DNA from: CAZQKL01 sp964593895 [NCBI: uncultured bacterium] | GTDB lineage: Bacteria > DYJV01 | Assembly: GCA_964593895.1 (NCBI GenBank) | Contig: CAZQKL010000101.1 | Coordinates: forward strand, 1-6,900 | Reading direction: 5' to 3' | Length of the DNA: 6,900 bases | In this document: positions 1 to 6,639 of the stretch, one piece after another | Layout: each line of letters opens with the position of its first letter | Numbering within the stretch: the first letter of the stretch is position 1 | Notes under the pieces: model-generated | What the model saw: the letters and a program-made list of their open reading frames with translations, nothing else | What the model was told of the DNA's origin: nothing | Databases searched by the model: none | Translations under genes and position numbers: made by a program

Positions 1-614
1 CAGTATCAAAAATTTTAGCAGAAAAATTGGGCTATGAATATATAAGCACAGGAGCAATGTATCGGCTTGTGGGATTAATTGCTGATGAAAGAAACATTTT
101 TCATGATGATGAAAAGATTAAAGAATTGTGTGAAGAAATATCCAGAAAAATTTACTTTAAAAAAGGGAGAATTTATTATAATGGAATTGACTACACAGAA
201 AAAATTTATGCCAATAGAGTTAGTATGCTTGCAAGTGAAATATCAAAGAGAAAAGTTGTAAGAGATGCTCTTGGTAGATTGCAGAGAGAAATTGGACTAA
301 AACAGGCTTCAATCCTTGAAGGAAGAGACATTGGCACAGTTATTTTTCCAGATGCGAAATATAAATTTTATCTTGATGCTACATGTGAAGAAAGGGCAAA
401 AAGAAGATATAATGAATTAAAAGCAAAAGGGGAAGAGGTTAATTATTTAAAAATTTTAGAAGAAATTAGAAAAAGAGATGAGAATGATTCAACAAGAGAT
501 ATAGCACCATTAAAAAAAGCAGAGGATGCTATTTACATAGATACGACAAATCTTACCATTGAAGAAGTGGTTGAAAAAATAATTGAGCATATAGATGAAA
601 AAAGAGATAATTAA
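1..614 (+). CDS. cmk: Cytidylate kinase (CMP/dCMP kinase), 5'-truncated by the window edge
   Basis: Cytosolic nucleoside monophosphate kinase that phosphorylates CMP and dCMP with ATP, feeding pyrimidine salvage and CTP/dCTP supply. The frame is open from base 3 and begins VSKILAEKLGYEYISTGAMYR, which is the helix following the P-loop plus the family's TGAMYR nucleotide-binding motif. The GxxGxGKST loop and roughly 15 N-terminal residues must lie left of base 1. The TTG at 27 is internal and is not the start. Further family signatures are GRDIGTVIFPDA (about 321-356), then the lid-side RDxxDSTRDxxPL block (about 474-512), and AIYIDT near the C-terminus. About 203 residues are visible, against a usual total near 220, so the 3' end is complete. 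Its last 20 nt overlap ispH. In related genomes aroA often precedes it, but that cannot be seen here. Identification is firm. Confidence 0.95.
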   Translation, partial: VSKILAEKLGYEYISTGAMYRLVGLIADERNIFHDDEKIKELCEEISRKIYFKKGRIYYNGIDYTEKIYANRVSMLASEISKRKVVRDALGRLQREIGLKQASILEGRDIGTVIFPDAKYKFYLDATCEERAKRRYNELKAKGEEVNYLKILEEIRKRDENDSTRDIAPLKKAEDAIYIDTTNLTIEEVVEKIIEHIDEKRDN

Positions 615-1443
615 AGTAAAATCTGCAGGCTTCTGTTTTGGTGTAAAAAGAGCTATAAAAATTGCTCTTGGTACTGCTAAAAAGTATAAAGGAGAAAAAA
701 TATTTACTCTTGGTCCTATTATTCACAATAATGATGTTGTAGATGATTTAAAAAAAAAGGGAATTTTCCCTGTTGAAAATTTTAATTTAAAAGATTCAAT
801 TATAATTTTACGCTCCCATGGTGTTGAAAAAGATGTTTTAGAAAATTTAAAAAAAAATTCAAATATTCTCATTGATGCAACTTGCCCATATGTAAAAAAA
901 ATTCATGATTGTGTAAAGAAACTTGATAAAGAAGGTTATTATGTTATAATAATTGGCGACAGAGCTCATCCTGAGGTTAAAGCAATTTCAAGCTATTGTT
1001 CCAATGGTAATTTCTGTGTAATTCAAAATAAAGAAGAATTAAAAAATTTAAAAGTGAAAAAAAGAAAAATAGGAGTTGTTGCTCAAACTACTCAAAGTAT
1101 TGAAAATTTTATTGAAATTTGCACGCAATTATTAAATCGTAAAGCAGAAATTAGAATTTTTAACACAATTTGCAATTCTACCTCAATAAGGCAGAATGAA
1201 ACTATAAATGTTGCAAAAAAAGTTGATGTTATGATTGTAATAGGTGGTAAGCATAGTGCAAATACAAAAAGACTTGCTGAACTTTCCAGAAAATATTGCA
1301 AAAATACTTATCATATTGAAAATGTAAAAGAACTCAATTTTGAATGGTTAGAAAATAAAGATAAAATTGGTATCACAGCAGGAGCTTCCACTCCTGATTA
1401 CATAATTGATGAAGTTATTGAGAAAATAAGGGGGTTAAAATAA
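595..1443 (+). CDS. ispH: 4-hydroxy-3-methylbut-2-enyl diphosphate reductase (LytB/IspH)
   Basis: Iron-sulfur enzyme that reduces HMBPP to IPP and DMAPP, the last step of the MEP isoprenoid pathway. At 282 aa it is full family length. The three cluster-ligand cysteines are present: C14 in AGFCFGV, C97 in DATCPYV and C193 in NTICNST. Substrate-site residues are also visible: H44 in PIIHN, H75 in RSHGV, H125 and E127 in HPEV, T165-T166, S221 and N223 in GGKHSANT, and S265 in TAGASTPD. The position matching the second serine of the E. coli NSSN motif is Ala222, a place where other IspH proteins also vary. A TAG directly before the ATG (592-594) excludes any earlier start. No good Shine-Dalgarno is seen, and the gene overlaps cmk by 20 nt, so translation is probably coupled to cmk. 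Two A9 tracts lie inside the gene (750-758 and 849-857). Confidence 0.97.
   Translation: MKKEIIKVKSAGFCFGVKRAIKIALGTAKKYKGEKIFTLGPIIHNNDVVDDLKKKGIFPVENFNLKDSIIILRSHGVEKDVLENLKKNSNILIDATCPYVKKIHDCVKKLDKEGYYVIIIGDRAHPEVKAISSYCSNGNFCVIQNKEELKNLKVKKRKIGVVAQTTQSIENFIEICTQLLNRKAEIRIFNTICNSTSIRQNETINVAKKVDVMIVIGGKHSANTKRLAELSRKYCKNTYHIENVKELNFEWLENKDKIGITAGASTPDYIIDEVIEKIRGLK
1428..1434 (+). promoter_or_regulatory. Ribosome binding site of rpsA
   Basis: A purine run AAGGGGG, 10 nt upstream of the rpsA ATG and inside the last codons of ispH, is the only SD-like element near that start. An in-frame TAA at 1436-1438 means no start further upstream is possible. Confidence 0.6.
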
Positions 1444-1444
1444 A

Positions 1445-3109
1445 ATGAGTGAACAAGATTTTGAGAAATTATTTGAAGAAAGTCTGAAAGATTTGAATAT
1501 TGAAGAAGGAACAATAATTAAAGGCACAGTTGTAGAAATTCAAGACAACGGCGTAATGGTAAATGTTGGATTTAAATCAGAAGGTTTTATCCCAAAACAT
1601 GAATTTCTTGATGCGAATGGTAATTTAACAGTTAAAGAAGGTGATGAAGTTGAAGTATATGTAAGGAGAAAAGAAGATGCATTTGGAAGGGTAATTCTAT
1701 CCAGAAGATTGGCGTTATGGTTGAGAAGTTGGGAGAGAGTAAAAGAAACATATAATGAAGAGAGAACAATTAATGGTTTTGTTGTTCGTCAGATAAAAGG
1801 AGGATATGAGGTTGATTTAAAAGGAGTAAAAGCTTTTTTACCAGCAAGTCTTGCAGATATAAGGCCTATAAAAGAACCAAAATTGTTTATTCAAAGATAT
1901 TACGATTTTAAAATTATAAAACTTGAAGAAAATCCACCAAATGTTGTTGTTGATAGAAAAAGCTTAATTTTGGAAAGACTTGAACGAAAAAGAAAAGCAA
2001 TTTTAGATAGAATTTCTGAGGGAGTTGAATGGGAAGGAAAAGTATTGCAAATTCAAGAAAATGGAGCGGTGGTAGATATTGGAGCAGGTTTAAGAGGTTT
2101 TTTGCCAGCAGGAAATTTAAAATGGGGTAGAACAGTTTCTCCGAAAAATTTTTTAAGAAGAGGTGATAATATAAGATTTAAAATTATTGAAGCAGATAAA
2201 GAGAATTTAAAATTTATAGTAAGTGTAAAACATCTTACTCCTGACCCATGGGAAAAAGTTAAAGATAGTTATTCACCAGGAGATAGAGTTAAAGGAAAAG
2301 TTACAAATATAACAGATTTTGGTGCTTTTATTGAGATTGAGCCAGGAGTTGAAGGATTACTTCATATAAGTGAAATGAGCTGGACAAGAAAGAAGATAAA
2401 ACCTTCAGATATAGTGAAAAAGGGAGAAGTTGTTGAGGTTATGATAAAAGATATTGATTATGAAAATAGAAAAATAGCATTGAGCCTAAAAGCTGTTTTA
2501 CCAACTCCATGGGAAGTAATTTCAAAAAAATATAAAGTTGGAGATAAGATAAAAGGTAAAATTAAATCAATAACTCCATTTGGTTTATTTGTAGATGTTG
2601 GAGAAGATGAAGATGCTTTTGTGCATAAAGATGAGATTTCATGGACTAAAAAAGTTAAAAATTTAAAAGAATTATTTAAAAAAGGAGATGAAATTGAAGC
2701 CATAGTAATTGAGATAGACCCTGAAAATAAAAAATTTAATTTAAGTATAAAAGCTTGTTTTGAAGACCCATTAAAATTATTTGCAAAAAATCATAAAATT
2801 GGAGATGTCATCAGCGGAAAGGTTGTAAAAGTTGAACAATTTGGAGCATTCATTGATGTAGGAAATGAACTAAATGGCTTTGTTCATGTAAGTGAGATTT
2901 CACCAGATGAAAGATTAAGAGACGCACGAGAAGCTTTAAAAGAACAGGAAGAAGCTAAAGCAATATTAAAAGAGATTGATATTGAGAAGAGAAAAATTTC
3001 ATTGAGCATAAAAGAATATCTGAAAATGGAAGAAGAAAAGGAATATGAGAAATTTAAAGGCGAAGATGAGCCAAAAGTGAAGCTTGGTGAGATTATAAAA
3101 TTAGGTTAA
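1445..3109 (+). CDS. rpsA: 30S ribosomal protein S1, six S1 (OB-fold) repeats
   Basis: RNA-binding protein of the small ribosomal subunit that docks and unfolds mRNA during initiation. The 554 residues hold six S1 repeats at about 21-88, 105-174, 194-262, 279-349, 366-436 and 453-523, followed by a charged Lys/Glu tail (524-554). The first two repeats have the diverged ribosome-anchoring character expected of S1, including the FLPASLADIRP block in repeat 2. Repeats 4 to 6 carry the classical nucleic-acid-binding core (ITDFGAFIEI, ITPFGLFVDV, VEQFGAFIDV), with GLLHISEMSW in repeat 4. Repeat 3 is less canonical (GFLPAGNLKWGR), though it ends in the usual LTPDPWEKV linker. Six repeats and 554 aa match Gram-negative-type S1 rather than the shorter four-repeat Firmicutes form. 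It begins one nucleotide after the ispH stop, in a different frame. S1 often represses its own translation, but no leader is visible here to support that. Confidence 0.97.
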   Translation: MSEQDFEKLFEESLKDLNIEEGTIIKGTVVEIQDNGVMVNVGFKSEGFIPKHEFLDANGNLTVKEGDEVEVYVRRKEDAFGRVILSRRLALWLRSWERVKETYNEERTINGFVVRQIKGGYEVDLKGVKAFLPASLADIRPIKEPKLFIQRYYDFKIIKLEENPPNVVVDRKSLILERLERKRKAILDRISEGVEWEGKVLQIQENGAVVDIGAGLRGFLPAGNLKWGRTVSPKNFLRRGDNIRFKIIEADKENLKFIVSVKHLTPDPWEKVKDSYSPGDRVKGKVTNITDFGAFIEIEPGVEGLLHISEMSWTRKKIKPSDIVKKGEVVEVMIKDIDYENRKIALSLKAVLPTPWEVISKKYKVGDKIKGKIKSITPFGLFVDVGEDEDAFVHKDEISWTKKVKNLKELFKKGDEIEAIVIEIDPENKKFNLSIKACFEDPLKLFAKNHKIGDVISGKVVKVEQFGAFIDVGNELNGFVHVSEISPDERLRDAREALKEQEEAKAILKEIDIEKRKISLSIKEYLKMEEEKEYEKFKGEDEPKVKLGEIIKLG

Positions 3110-4092
3110 TGGTCTGGGTTAAATTTTTTGTTTCAGTTGCAGTAATTCTATTTGCTGGTGTAAAATTATCAAAATATGGCGATAAAATAGCTGAAGTTAC
3201 AGGAATTGGAAGAGGTTTTATTGGAGTTATCCTTTTAGGAGCAATAACTTCTTTACCTGAACTTGTAACCACAATTTCCTCTGTATCTTTAGTAAAAAAT
3301 GTTGACCTTGCATGGGGAAATATTTATGGAAGCAACCTTTTAAATCTGGCGGTTTTATCTATTTGTGACTTTTTTATATCTGAAAAAGATTTTAGAAAAT
3401 TTAACAGAAATAATTTTTTAACAGGTATTTTCAGTATAATAATTGCATCCATTGGAATATTTGGTATAGCTTTAAAAAGAGATTTCATCTTTTTTCATCA
3501 TGTTAGTATTTTCACAATTTTAATTTTACTTACTTATTTTTCAGGAACTTATCTGCTATATTTAAATGAAAGAAGAAATAAGAATAAAGTGGTTATTGAA
3601 AATGTAAAAAGTTTCAATAAAAATAGAATCATCCTTTTGTTTTGTTTAAATGCTATTTTAATTGTTATTGCTGGAATAACCATTACTTATACTTGTGATG
3701 AAATTTCAAAAATTACAGGACTTGGAAGTTCATTTGTTGGAAGTATTTTTCTTGCAGTTACTACAAGTTTACCTGAAATTGTAGTTTCAATAAGTTCTAT
3801 AAAATTAGGTTCTGTTGCAATGGCAGTAGGAAATATCCTTGGAAGCAATTTTTTTAATCTGTCAATAATTGGATTTAGTGATTTTTTCTATTTTCACGGG
3901 AATAAGTCAATTTATCTTTCAGCTTCTCATATAAATGTAATTCTTGGAATTATTTTAGTTTTGCTAACCTGTATATATCTCACAGGAATGATTGCAGAAA
4001 GCAAAAAAAGAATTTTCAGATTAGGCATAGATTCAATAATTGTAATTTTAGGTTATTTTATAACATTTTACTTTTTATATCATGGAATTTAA
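3109..4092 (+). CDS. CaCA-superfamily cation exchanger (Na+/Ca2+ exchanger-like, YrbG type)
   Basis: Inner-membrane antiporter, probably exporting Ca2+ or a similar cation against Na+ or H+; the ion cannot be set from sequence. The 327 aa form two inverted-repeat halves of about five helices each, separated by a charged loop (about 153-173). Alpha-repeat 1 has TSLPE (47-51) and GNIYGSN (70-76). Alpha-repeat 2 has TSLPE (219-223) and GNILGSN (241-247). By motif alignment with the archaeal exchanger NCX_Mj, E51 and E223 match its ion-binding glutamates E54 and E213, while N79 matches N81. N250 stands where NCX_Mj has D240; Asn here is common in bacterial homologues. An in-frame TGA at 3088-3090 leaves ATG 3109 as the first ATG. 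It shares one base with the rpsA stop (TAATG) and has no clear SD, so termination-reinitiation is likely. Family assignment is firm. Confidence 0.93.
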   Translation: MVWVKFFVSVAVILFAGVKLSKYGDKIAEVTGIGRGFIGVILLGAITSLPELVTTISSVSLVKNVDLAWGNIYGSNLLNLAVLSICDFFISEKDFRKFNRNNFLTGIFSIIIASIGIFGIALKRDFIFFHHVSIFTILILLTYFSGTYLLYLNERRNKNKVVIENVKSFNKNRIILLFCLNAILIVIAGITITYTCDEISKITGLGSSFVGSIFLAVTTSLPEIVVSISSIKLGSVAMAVGNILGSNFFNLSIIGFSDFFYFHGNKSIYLSASHINVILGIILVLLTCIYLTGMIAESKKRIFRLGIDSIIVILGYFITFYFLYHGI

Positions 4093-4099
4093 GGAGGAG
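4091..4099 (+). promoter_or_regulatory. Strong ribosome binding site of sppA
   Basis: AAGGAGGAG is the best Shine-Dalgarno match in the window. It begins within the stop codon of the exchanger gene and has a short spacer (4 nt from GGAGG to the ATG at 4102). An in-frame TAA at 4090-4092 rules out a longer sppA. The strength of the site suggests sppA initiates independently and not only by coupling. Confidence 0.75.
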
Positions 4100-4101
4100 T
4101 T

Positions 4102-4986
4102 ATGAGAATTTTAAAATGGATGATTTCACAATTTTTTTCAATAATTTTTACAATTTTGGTTTTAATTTTAATAATTTCTGCAATAATTTTTTTTATAACC
4201 CATTTCTCAAAAAGAGAATTTTCAATTAGTTCAAAAAAAGAATTAATTGGAGTAATAAAATTAACAGGAGTTATTAGAAGAAGTGATAATTTTATCAAAA
4301 ATTTAAAAGATTTTGTAAAAAATGATAAAATTAAAGGAATTATTATTTCAATAAATTCACCAGGAGGAGCGGTAGTTCCAAGTCAGGAAATTTACAGAGA
4401 AATTTTAAAATTAAGATCTAAAAAACCGATTATAGCATATATAAAATCTGTTGGTGCATCAGGAGCTTACTATATTGCAAGTGCATGTAATAAAATTTTT
4501 GCTAATCCTGGAAGCATTACAGGAAGCATTGGAGTAATTGCAGAATTTACAAATATTCAGGAATTACTTGGAAAAATTGGTATTAAAAGCATTACAATTA
4601 AAAGTGGAAAATTCAAAGATATTGGAAACCCTGCACGAGAAATGACTGATGAAGAAAAACAATATTTAAAAAATTTAATTATGAACATTTATAATCAATT
4701 TCTCTCTGATGTTGCAAAAGCAAGAAATATTCCTGTTGAAAAGTTAAAAAAAATTGCTGATGGAAGAGTTTTTACAGGAGTTCAAGCTTTAAATTATAAA
4801 TTAATTGATAGGTTGGGTAATTTTGATGATGTAGTTCAATATTTAAAAAAGGTATGTAAAATCAAAGGTGAACCTGAAATAGTTTATCCTTCGCAGAAGT
4901 TTTCAATAATTAACGAAATTACAGATAAAATTTACAATTTTATTTTAACAAAAAATCACTTAAAAATTATGTTTTTATCGGAGTAA
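4102..4986 (+). CDS. sppA: Signal peptide peptidase SppA, short (36K) type
   Basis: Membrane-anchored serine protease that degrades signal peptides left in the membrane after secretion. It has a single hydrophobic N-terminal anchor (about 10-34) with the catalytic domain outside the cytoplasm, and a ClpP/crotonase-like fold. INSPGGA (84-90) is the oxyanion-hole region. Ser120 in GASGAYYIAS is the predicted nucleophile, and Lys172 in SGKFKDIGNPAREM is the predicted general base. Their 52-residue spacing equals that of the Ser147/Lys199 dyad of Bacillus subtilis SppA. The GSITGSIGVI block (137-146) and ADGRVFTGVQAL (219-230) are further family signatures. At 294 aa it is the single-domain form, not the tandem 67K form of E. 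coli, and probably works as an oligomer. It starts 9 nt after the exchanger gene and ends 3 nt before hisD. sppA close downstream of rpsA is a recurrent arrangement in Gram-negative-type bacteria. Confidence 0.95.
   Translation: MRILKWMISQFFSIIFTILVLILIISAIIFFITHFSKREFSISSKKELIGVIKLTGVIRRSDNFIKNLKDFVKNDKIKGIIISINSPGGAVVPSQEIYREILKLRSKKPIIAYIKSVGASGAYYIASACNKIFANPGSITGSIGVIAEFTNIQELLGKIGIKSITIKSGKFKDIGNPAREMTDEEKQYLKNLIMNIYNQFLSDVAKARNIPVEKLKKIADGRVFTGVQALNYKLIDRLGNFDDVVQYLKKVCKIKGEPEIVYPSQKFSIINEITDKIYNFILTKNHLKIMFLSE
4980..4983 (+). promoter_or_regulatory. Ribosome binding site of hisD
   Basis: GGAG with a 6-nt spacer to the ATG at 4990 lies in the last codons of sppA. The sppA stop (4984-4986) is in the same frame as hisD, so the hisD start cannot lie further upstream. 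Confidence 0.6.
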
Positions 4987-4989
4987 ATT

Positions 4990-6270
4990 ATGAAAATTAT
5001 AAGCTCAAAAAATAAAGAATTTCTTGAAAAATTGAAAAAAAGAGGAGAGATTGAATTTGAAAAATATTATAAACCTGTTTTTGAGATAATTGATAGAGTG
5101 AAAAATGAAAAGGATAGAGCAGTTATTGAATACACAGAAAAATTTGATGGATTTAAATTAAATGAAAATAATTACTTTTTTGATAAAAATGATTTTGAAA
5201 GGGCTTATAAGAGCATTTCAAAAGAATTAAAAGATGTTTTAAATTTTTCAGCTGAAAGGATAAGAAATTATCATGAAAAGCAGAAAAAATATGGCTGGTT
5301 TACAACTGAAAAAAATGGAATAATACTTGGTCAAAAGATTACTCCAATTGAAAAAGTTGGAATTTATGTTCCTGGTGGAAAAGCTTTATACCCTTCAACT
5401 CTTTTAATGACAGCTGTTGTTGCAAAAGTAGCTGGAGTAAAAGAGATTTATGTTGCCTGTCCTGTTTTTGAATTTGAAAAAGCCATGCCAGTGCTTGCTT
5501 CTGCTTATATCTCAGGAGTTGAAAAAGTATTTAAAATAGGAGGAGCTCAGAGTATCTCTGCATTTGCTTTTGGCACAAATTGGATTCCAAAGGTTAATAA
5601 AATTGTTGGACCTGGAAATATTTATGTTGCAATGGCAAAAAAGATTTTATTTGGAATAATTGATATTGATATGTTTGCAGGGCCAAGTGAAATTTTAATA
5701 ATTTCAGATGGTTCTGTTGAACCAAAATTTGTTGCAAATGATTTACTTTCGCAAGCTGAACATGATGAACTTGCATCAGCTATTTTAATAACAGATAATA
5801 ATAATTTTGCCAGAGAAGTAAAAGAAATTGTTGATATTGAAGTTGAAAAATCTCAAAGAAAAGAGATACTTGAAAAATCAATTAAAAATTATTCAGCAAT
5901 AATTGTTGTTGAGGATTTAAATGAAGCAGTTGAAATTGCAAATGAGATTGCACCTGAACACCTTGAAATTTTAACAAGTGAACCATTTTCTCTTTTAGGA
6001 AAAATAAAAAATGCAGGGGCAATTTTTCTTGGAAAATACTCACCTGAACCTATTGGAGATTATGTTGCAGGCACAAATCATGTGTTACCAACAGGTGGAA
6101 CCGCAAAATTTTTCTCTCCATTAAGTGTTGATGATTTTGTGAAAAAATCAAGTATTGTCTATATTCCCCAAAATGCTTATTCTGAATTGTCAAAGAATGC
6201 TAAAATAATAGCAAAAGAGGAAGGTTTAATTCATCATTTTCTTTCATTAGAGGTTAGAGATGAAAGCTAA
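4990..6270 (+). CDS. hisD: Histidinol dehydrogenase
   Basis: Zn-dependent cytosolic enzyme performing the last two steps of histidine synthesis: two NAD+-linked oxidations from L-histidinol through histidinal to L-histidine. The 426 aa are family length. Recognisable blocks are GIYVPGGKALYPST (124-137), KIGGAQSISAFAFGT (182-196), KIVGPGNIYV (204-213), MFAGPSEI (228-235) and GTNHVLPT (361-368). By analogy with the E. coli enzyme, zinc ligands are Q255 and H258 (SQAEHDE), D357 (IGDYVAG) and H416 (near the C-terminus in LIHHFLSLEVR). The catalytic acid-base pair is E323-H324 (APEHLEI). All key residues are present, so it should be active. No other his gene lies in the window, so it is separated from at least its immediate pathway partners. 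Its last 11 nt overlap the next gene, suggesting translational coupling. Confidence 0.97.
   Translation: MKIISSKNKEFLEKLKKRGEIEFEKYYKPVFEIIDRVKNEKDRAVIEYTEKFDGFKLNENNYFFDKNDFERAYKSISKELKDVLNFSAERIRNYHEKQKKYGWFTTEKNGIILGQKITPIEKVGIYVPGGKALYPSTLLMTAVVAKVAGVKEIYVACPVFEFEKAMPVLASAYISGVEKVFKIGGAQSISAFAFGTNWIPKVNKIVGPGNIYVAMAKKILFGIIDIDMFAGPSEILIISDGSVEPKFVANDLLSQAEHDELASAILITDNNNFAREVKEIVDIEVEKSQRKEILEKSIKNYSAIIVVEDLNEAVEIANEIAPEHLEILTSEPFSLLGKIKNAGAIFLGKYSPEPIGDYVAGTNHVLPTGGTAKFFSPLSVDDFVKKSSIVYIPQNAYSELSKNAKIIAKEEGLIHHFLSLEVRDES
6249..6253 (+). promoter_or_regulatory. Ribosome binding site of the 116-aa gene
   Basis: AGAGG lies 6 nt before the ATG at 6260, inside the end of hisD. An in-frame TAG at 6248-6250 excludes a longer protein. 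Together these support ATG 6260 over the internal Met codon at residue 12. Confidence 0.55.
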
Positions 6271-6610
6271 GCTCTGGTTTAAATGTTCTGCAATGCATGA
6301 CCCAGTATGTCCAAAAATTTTATCACCATGTTTAATAACCTGGGAAGCAAAATATAGAGATGTTGAAGTGGTAATTGAGAGAAAATTTAAAGGAGAGGAG
6401 CTTGTTAGAAGAATGAAAGGGTGGGTAACAGTTGACCCTGAGGAAGTTATTGAAGTTGTAAATAGATTTGGAAAATTTGTAATAAATGAAAGAGGTGAGC
6501 TTTTTGTTGAAATTGAAAATGAACAAAATTTTTTAAAATTAAAAGAAGAACTTCAAAAAAAATTTTCAGATGAAATAATTTTATCCTATACTTCAAATGG
6601 AAAACCATAA
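6260..6610 (+). CDS. Uncharacterised 116-aa protein with Cys/His-containing N-terminus
   Basis: I do not recognise this protein. It is probably real: it overlaps hisD by 11 nt, has an SD-like AGAGG at good spacing, and shares the codon style of the operon. The N-terminal part holds three cysteines and a histidine (C9, H13, C17, C24) in a Pro-rich stretch, FKCSAMHDPVCPKILSPC. That spacing could suit a metal site or disulfides, but it matches no motif I know. The rest alternates predicted strands (about 25-42 and 73-86) with helices (about 45-53, 60-70 and 88-102) and is highly charged, which suggests a small soluble alpha/beta domain. There is no signal peptide or membrane segment. Its position as the last gene of the operon hints at co-expression with HisD, but gives no function. 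Confidence 0.75.
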   Translation: MKAKLWFKCSAMHDPVCPKILSPCLITWEAKYRDVEVVIERKFKGEELVRRMKGWVTVDPEEVIEVVNRFGKFVINERGELFVEIENEQNFLKLKEELQKKFSDEIILSYTSNGKP

Positions 6611-6632
6611 AAAGTAAATTTAAACATTTTTA
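6608..6632 (-). terminator. Possible weak terminator of the - strand gene
   Basis: Read on the - strand, GTAAA and TTTAC can form a 5-bp stem around a 10-nt loop, followed directly by TTTTT. The position, just past the HPt stop, is right for a terminator. The stem is short and has only one G-C pair, so it would be weak and may be chance in such AT-rich DNA. The reverse reading lacks a T tract after the stem. Confidence 0.2.
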
Positions 6633-6639
6633 CCTAAAG
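6611..6639. other. Short convergent intergenic gap
   Basis: Only 29 nt separate the stop of the + strand operon from the stop of the - strand HPt gene. The sequence is almost pure A/T, so any + strand terminator must lie here or inside the HPt coding region. No strong GC-rich hairpin is visible. Confidence 0.8.

Noticed and set aside
27-29. TTG as the start codon of cmk
   Set aside because: The frame is open to the left edge, and the residues before it (VSKILAEK) match the helix after the kinase P-loop, so the real start is outside the window.
1092-1301. Open frame on the - strand within ispH
   Set aside because: Antisense to conserved IspH sequence that includes the third cluster cysteine, with no start signal or family resemblance.
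3829-3858. Asn250 of the exchanger in place of the Asp of NCX_Mj as a sign of altered ion choice
   Set aside because: Asn at this position is common in bacterial CaCA proteins, so it is not diagnostic.
3965-4101. Possible promoter or terminator between the exchanger gene and sppA
   Set aside because: The gap is 9 nt and is taken up by the Shine-Dalgarno. AT-rich -10-like hexamers occur everywhere in this sequence and cannot be told from background.
4089-4298. Open frame on the - strand opposite the start of sppA
   Set aside because: It is the antisense of a clear coding region (membrane anchor of SppA), and the Ile/Lys-rich product has no recognisable motif.
5594-5776. Gln/His/Leu-rich open frame on the - strand within hisD
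   Set aside because: The odd composition is what antisense reading of repeated AAT, GTT and GCA codons gives. hisD is intact and conserved over this span.
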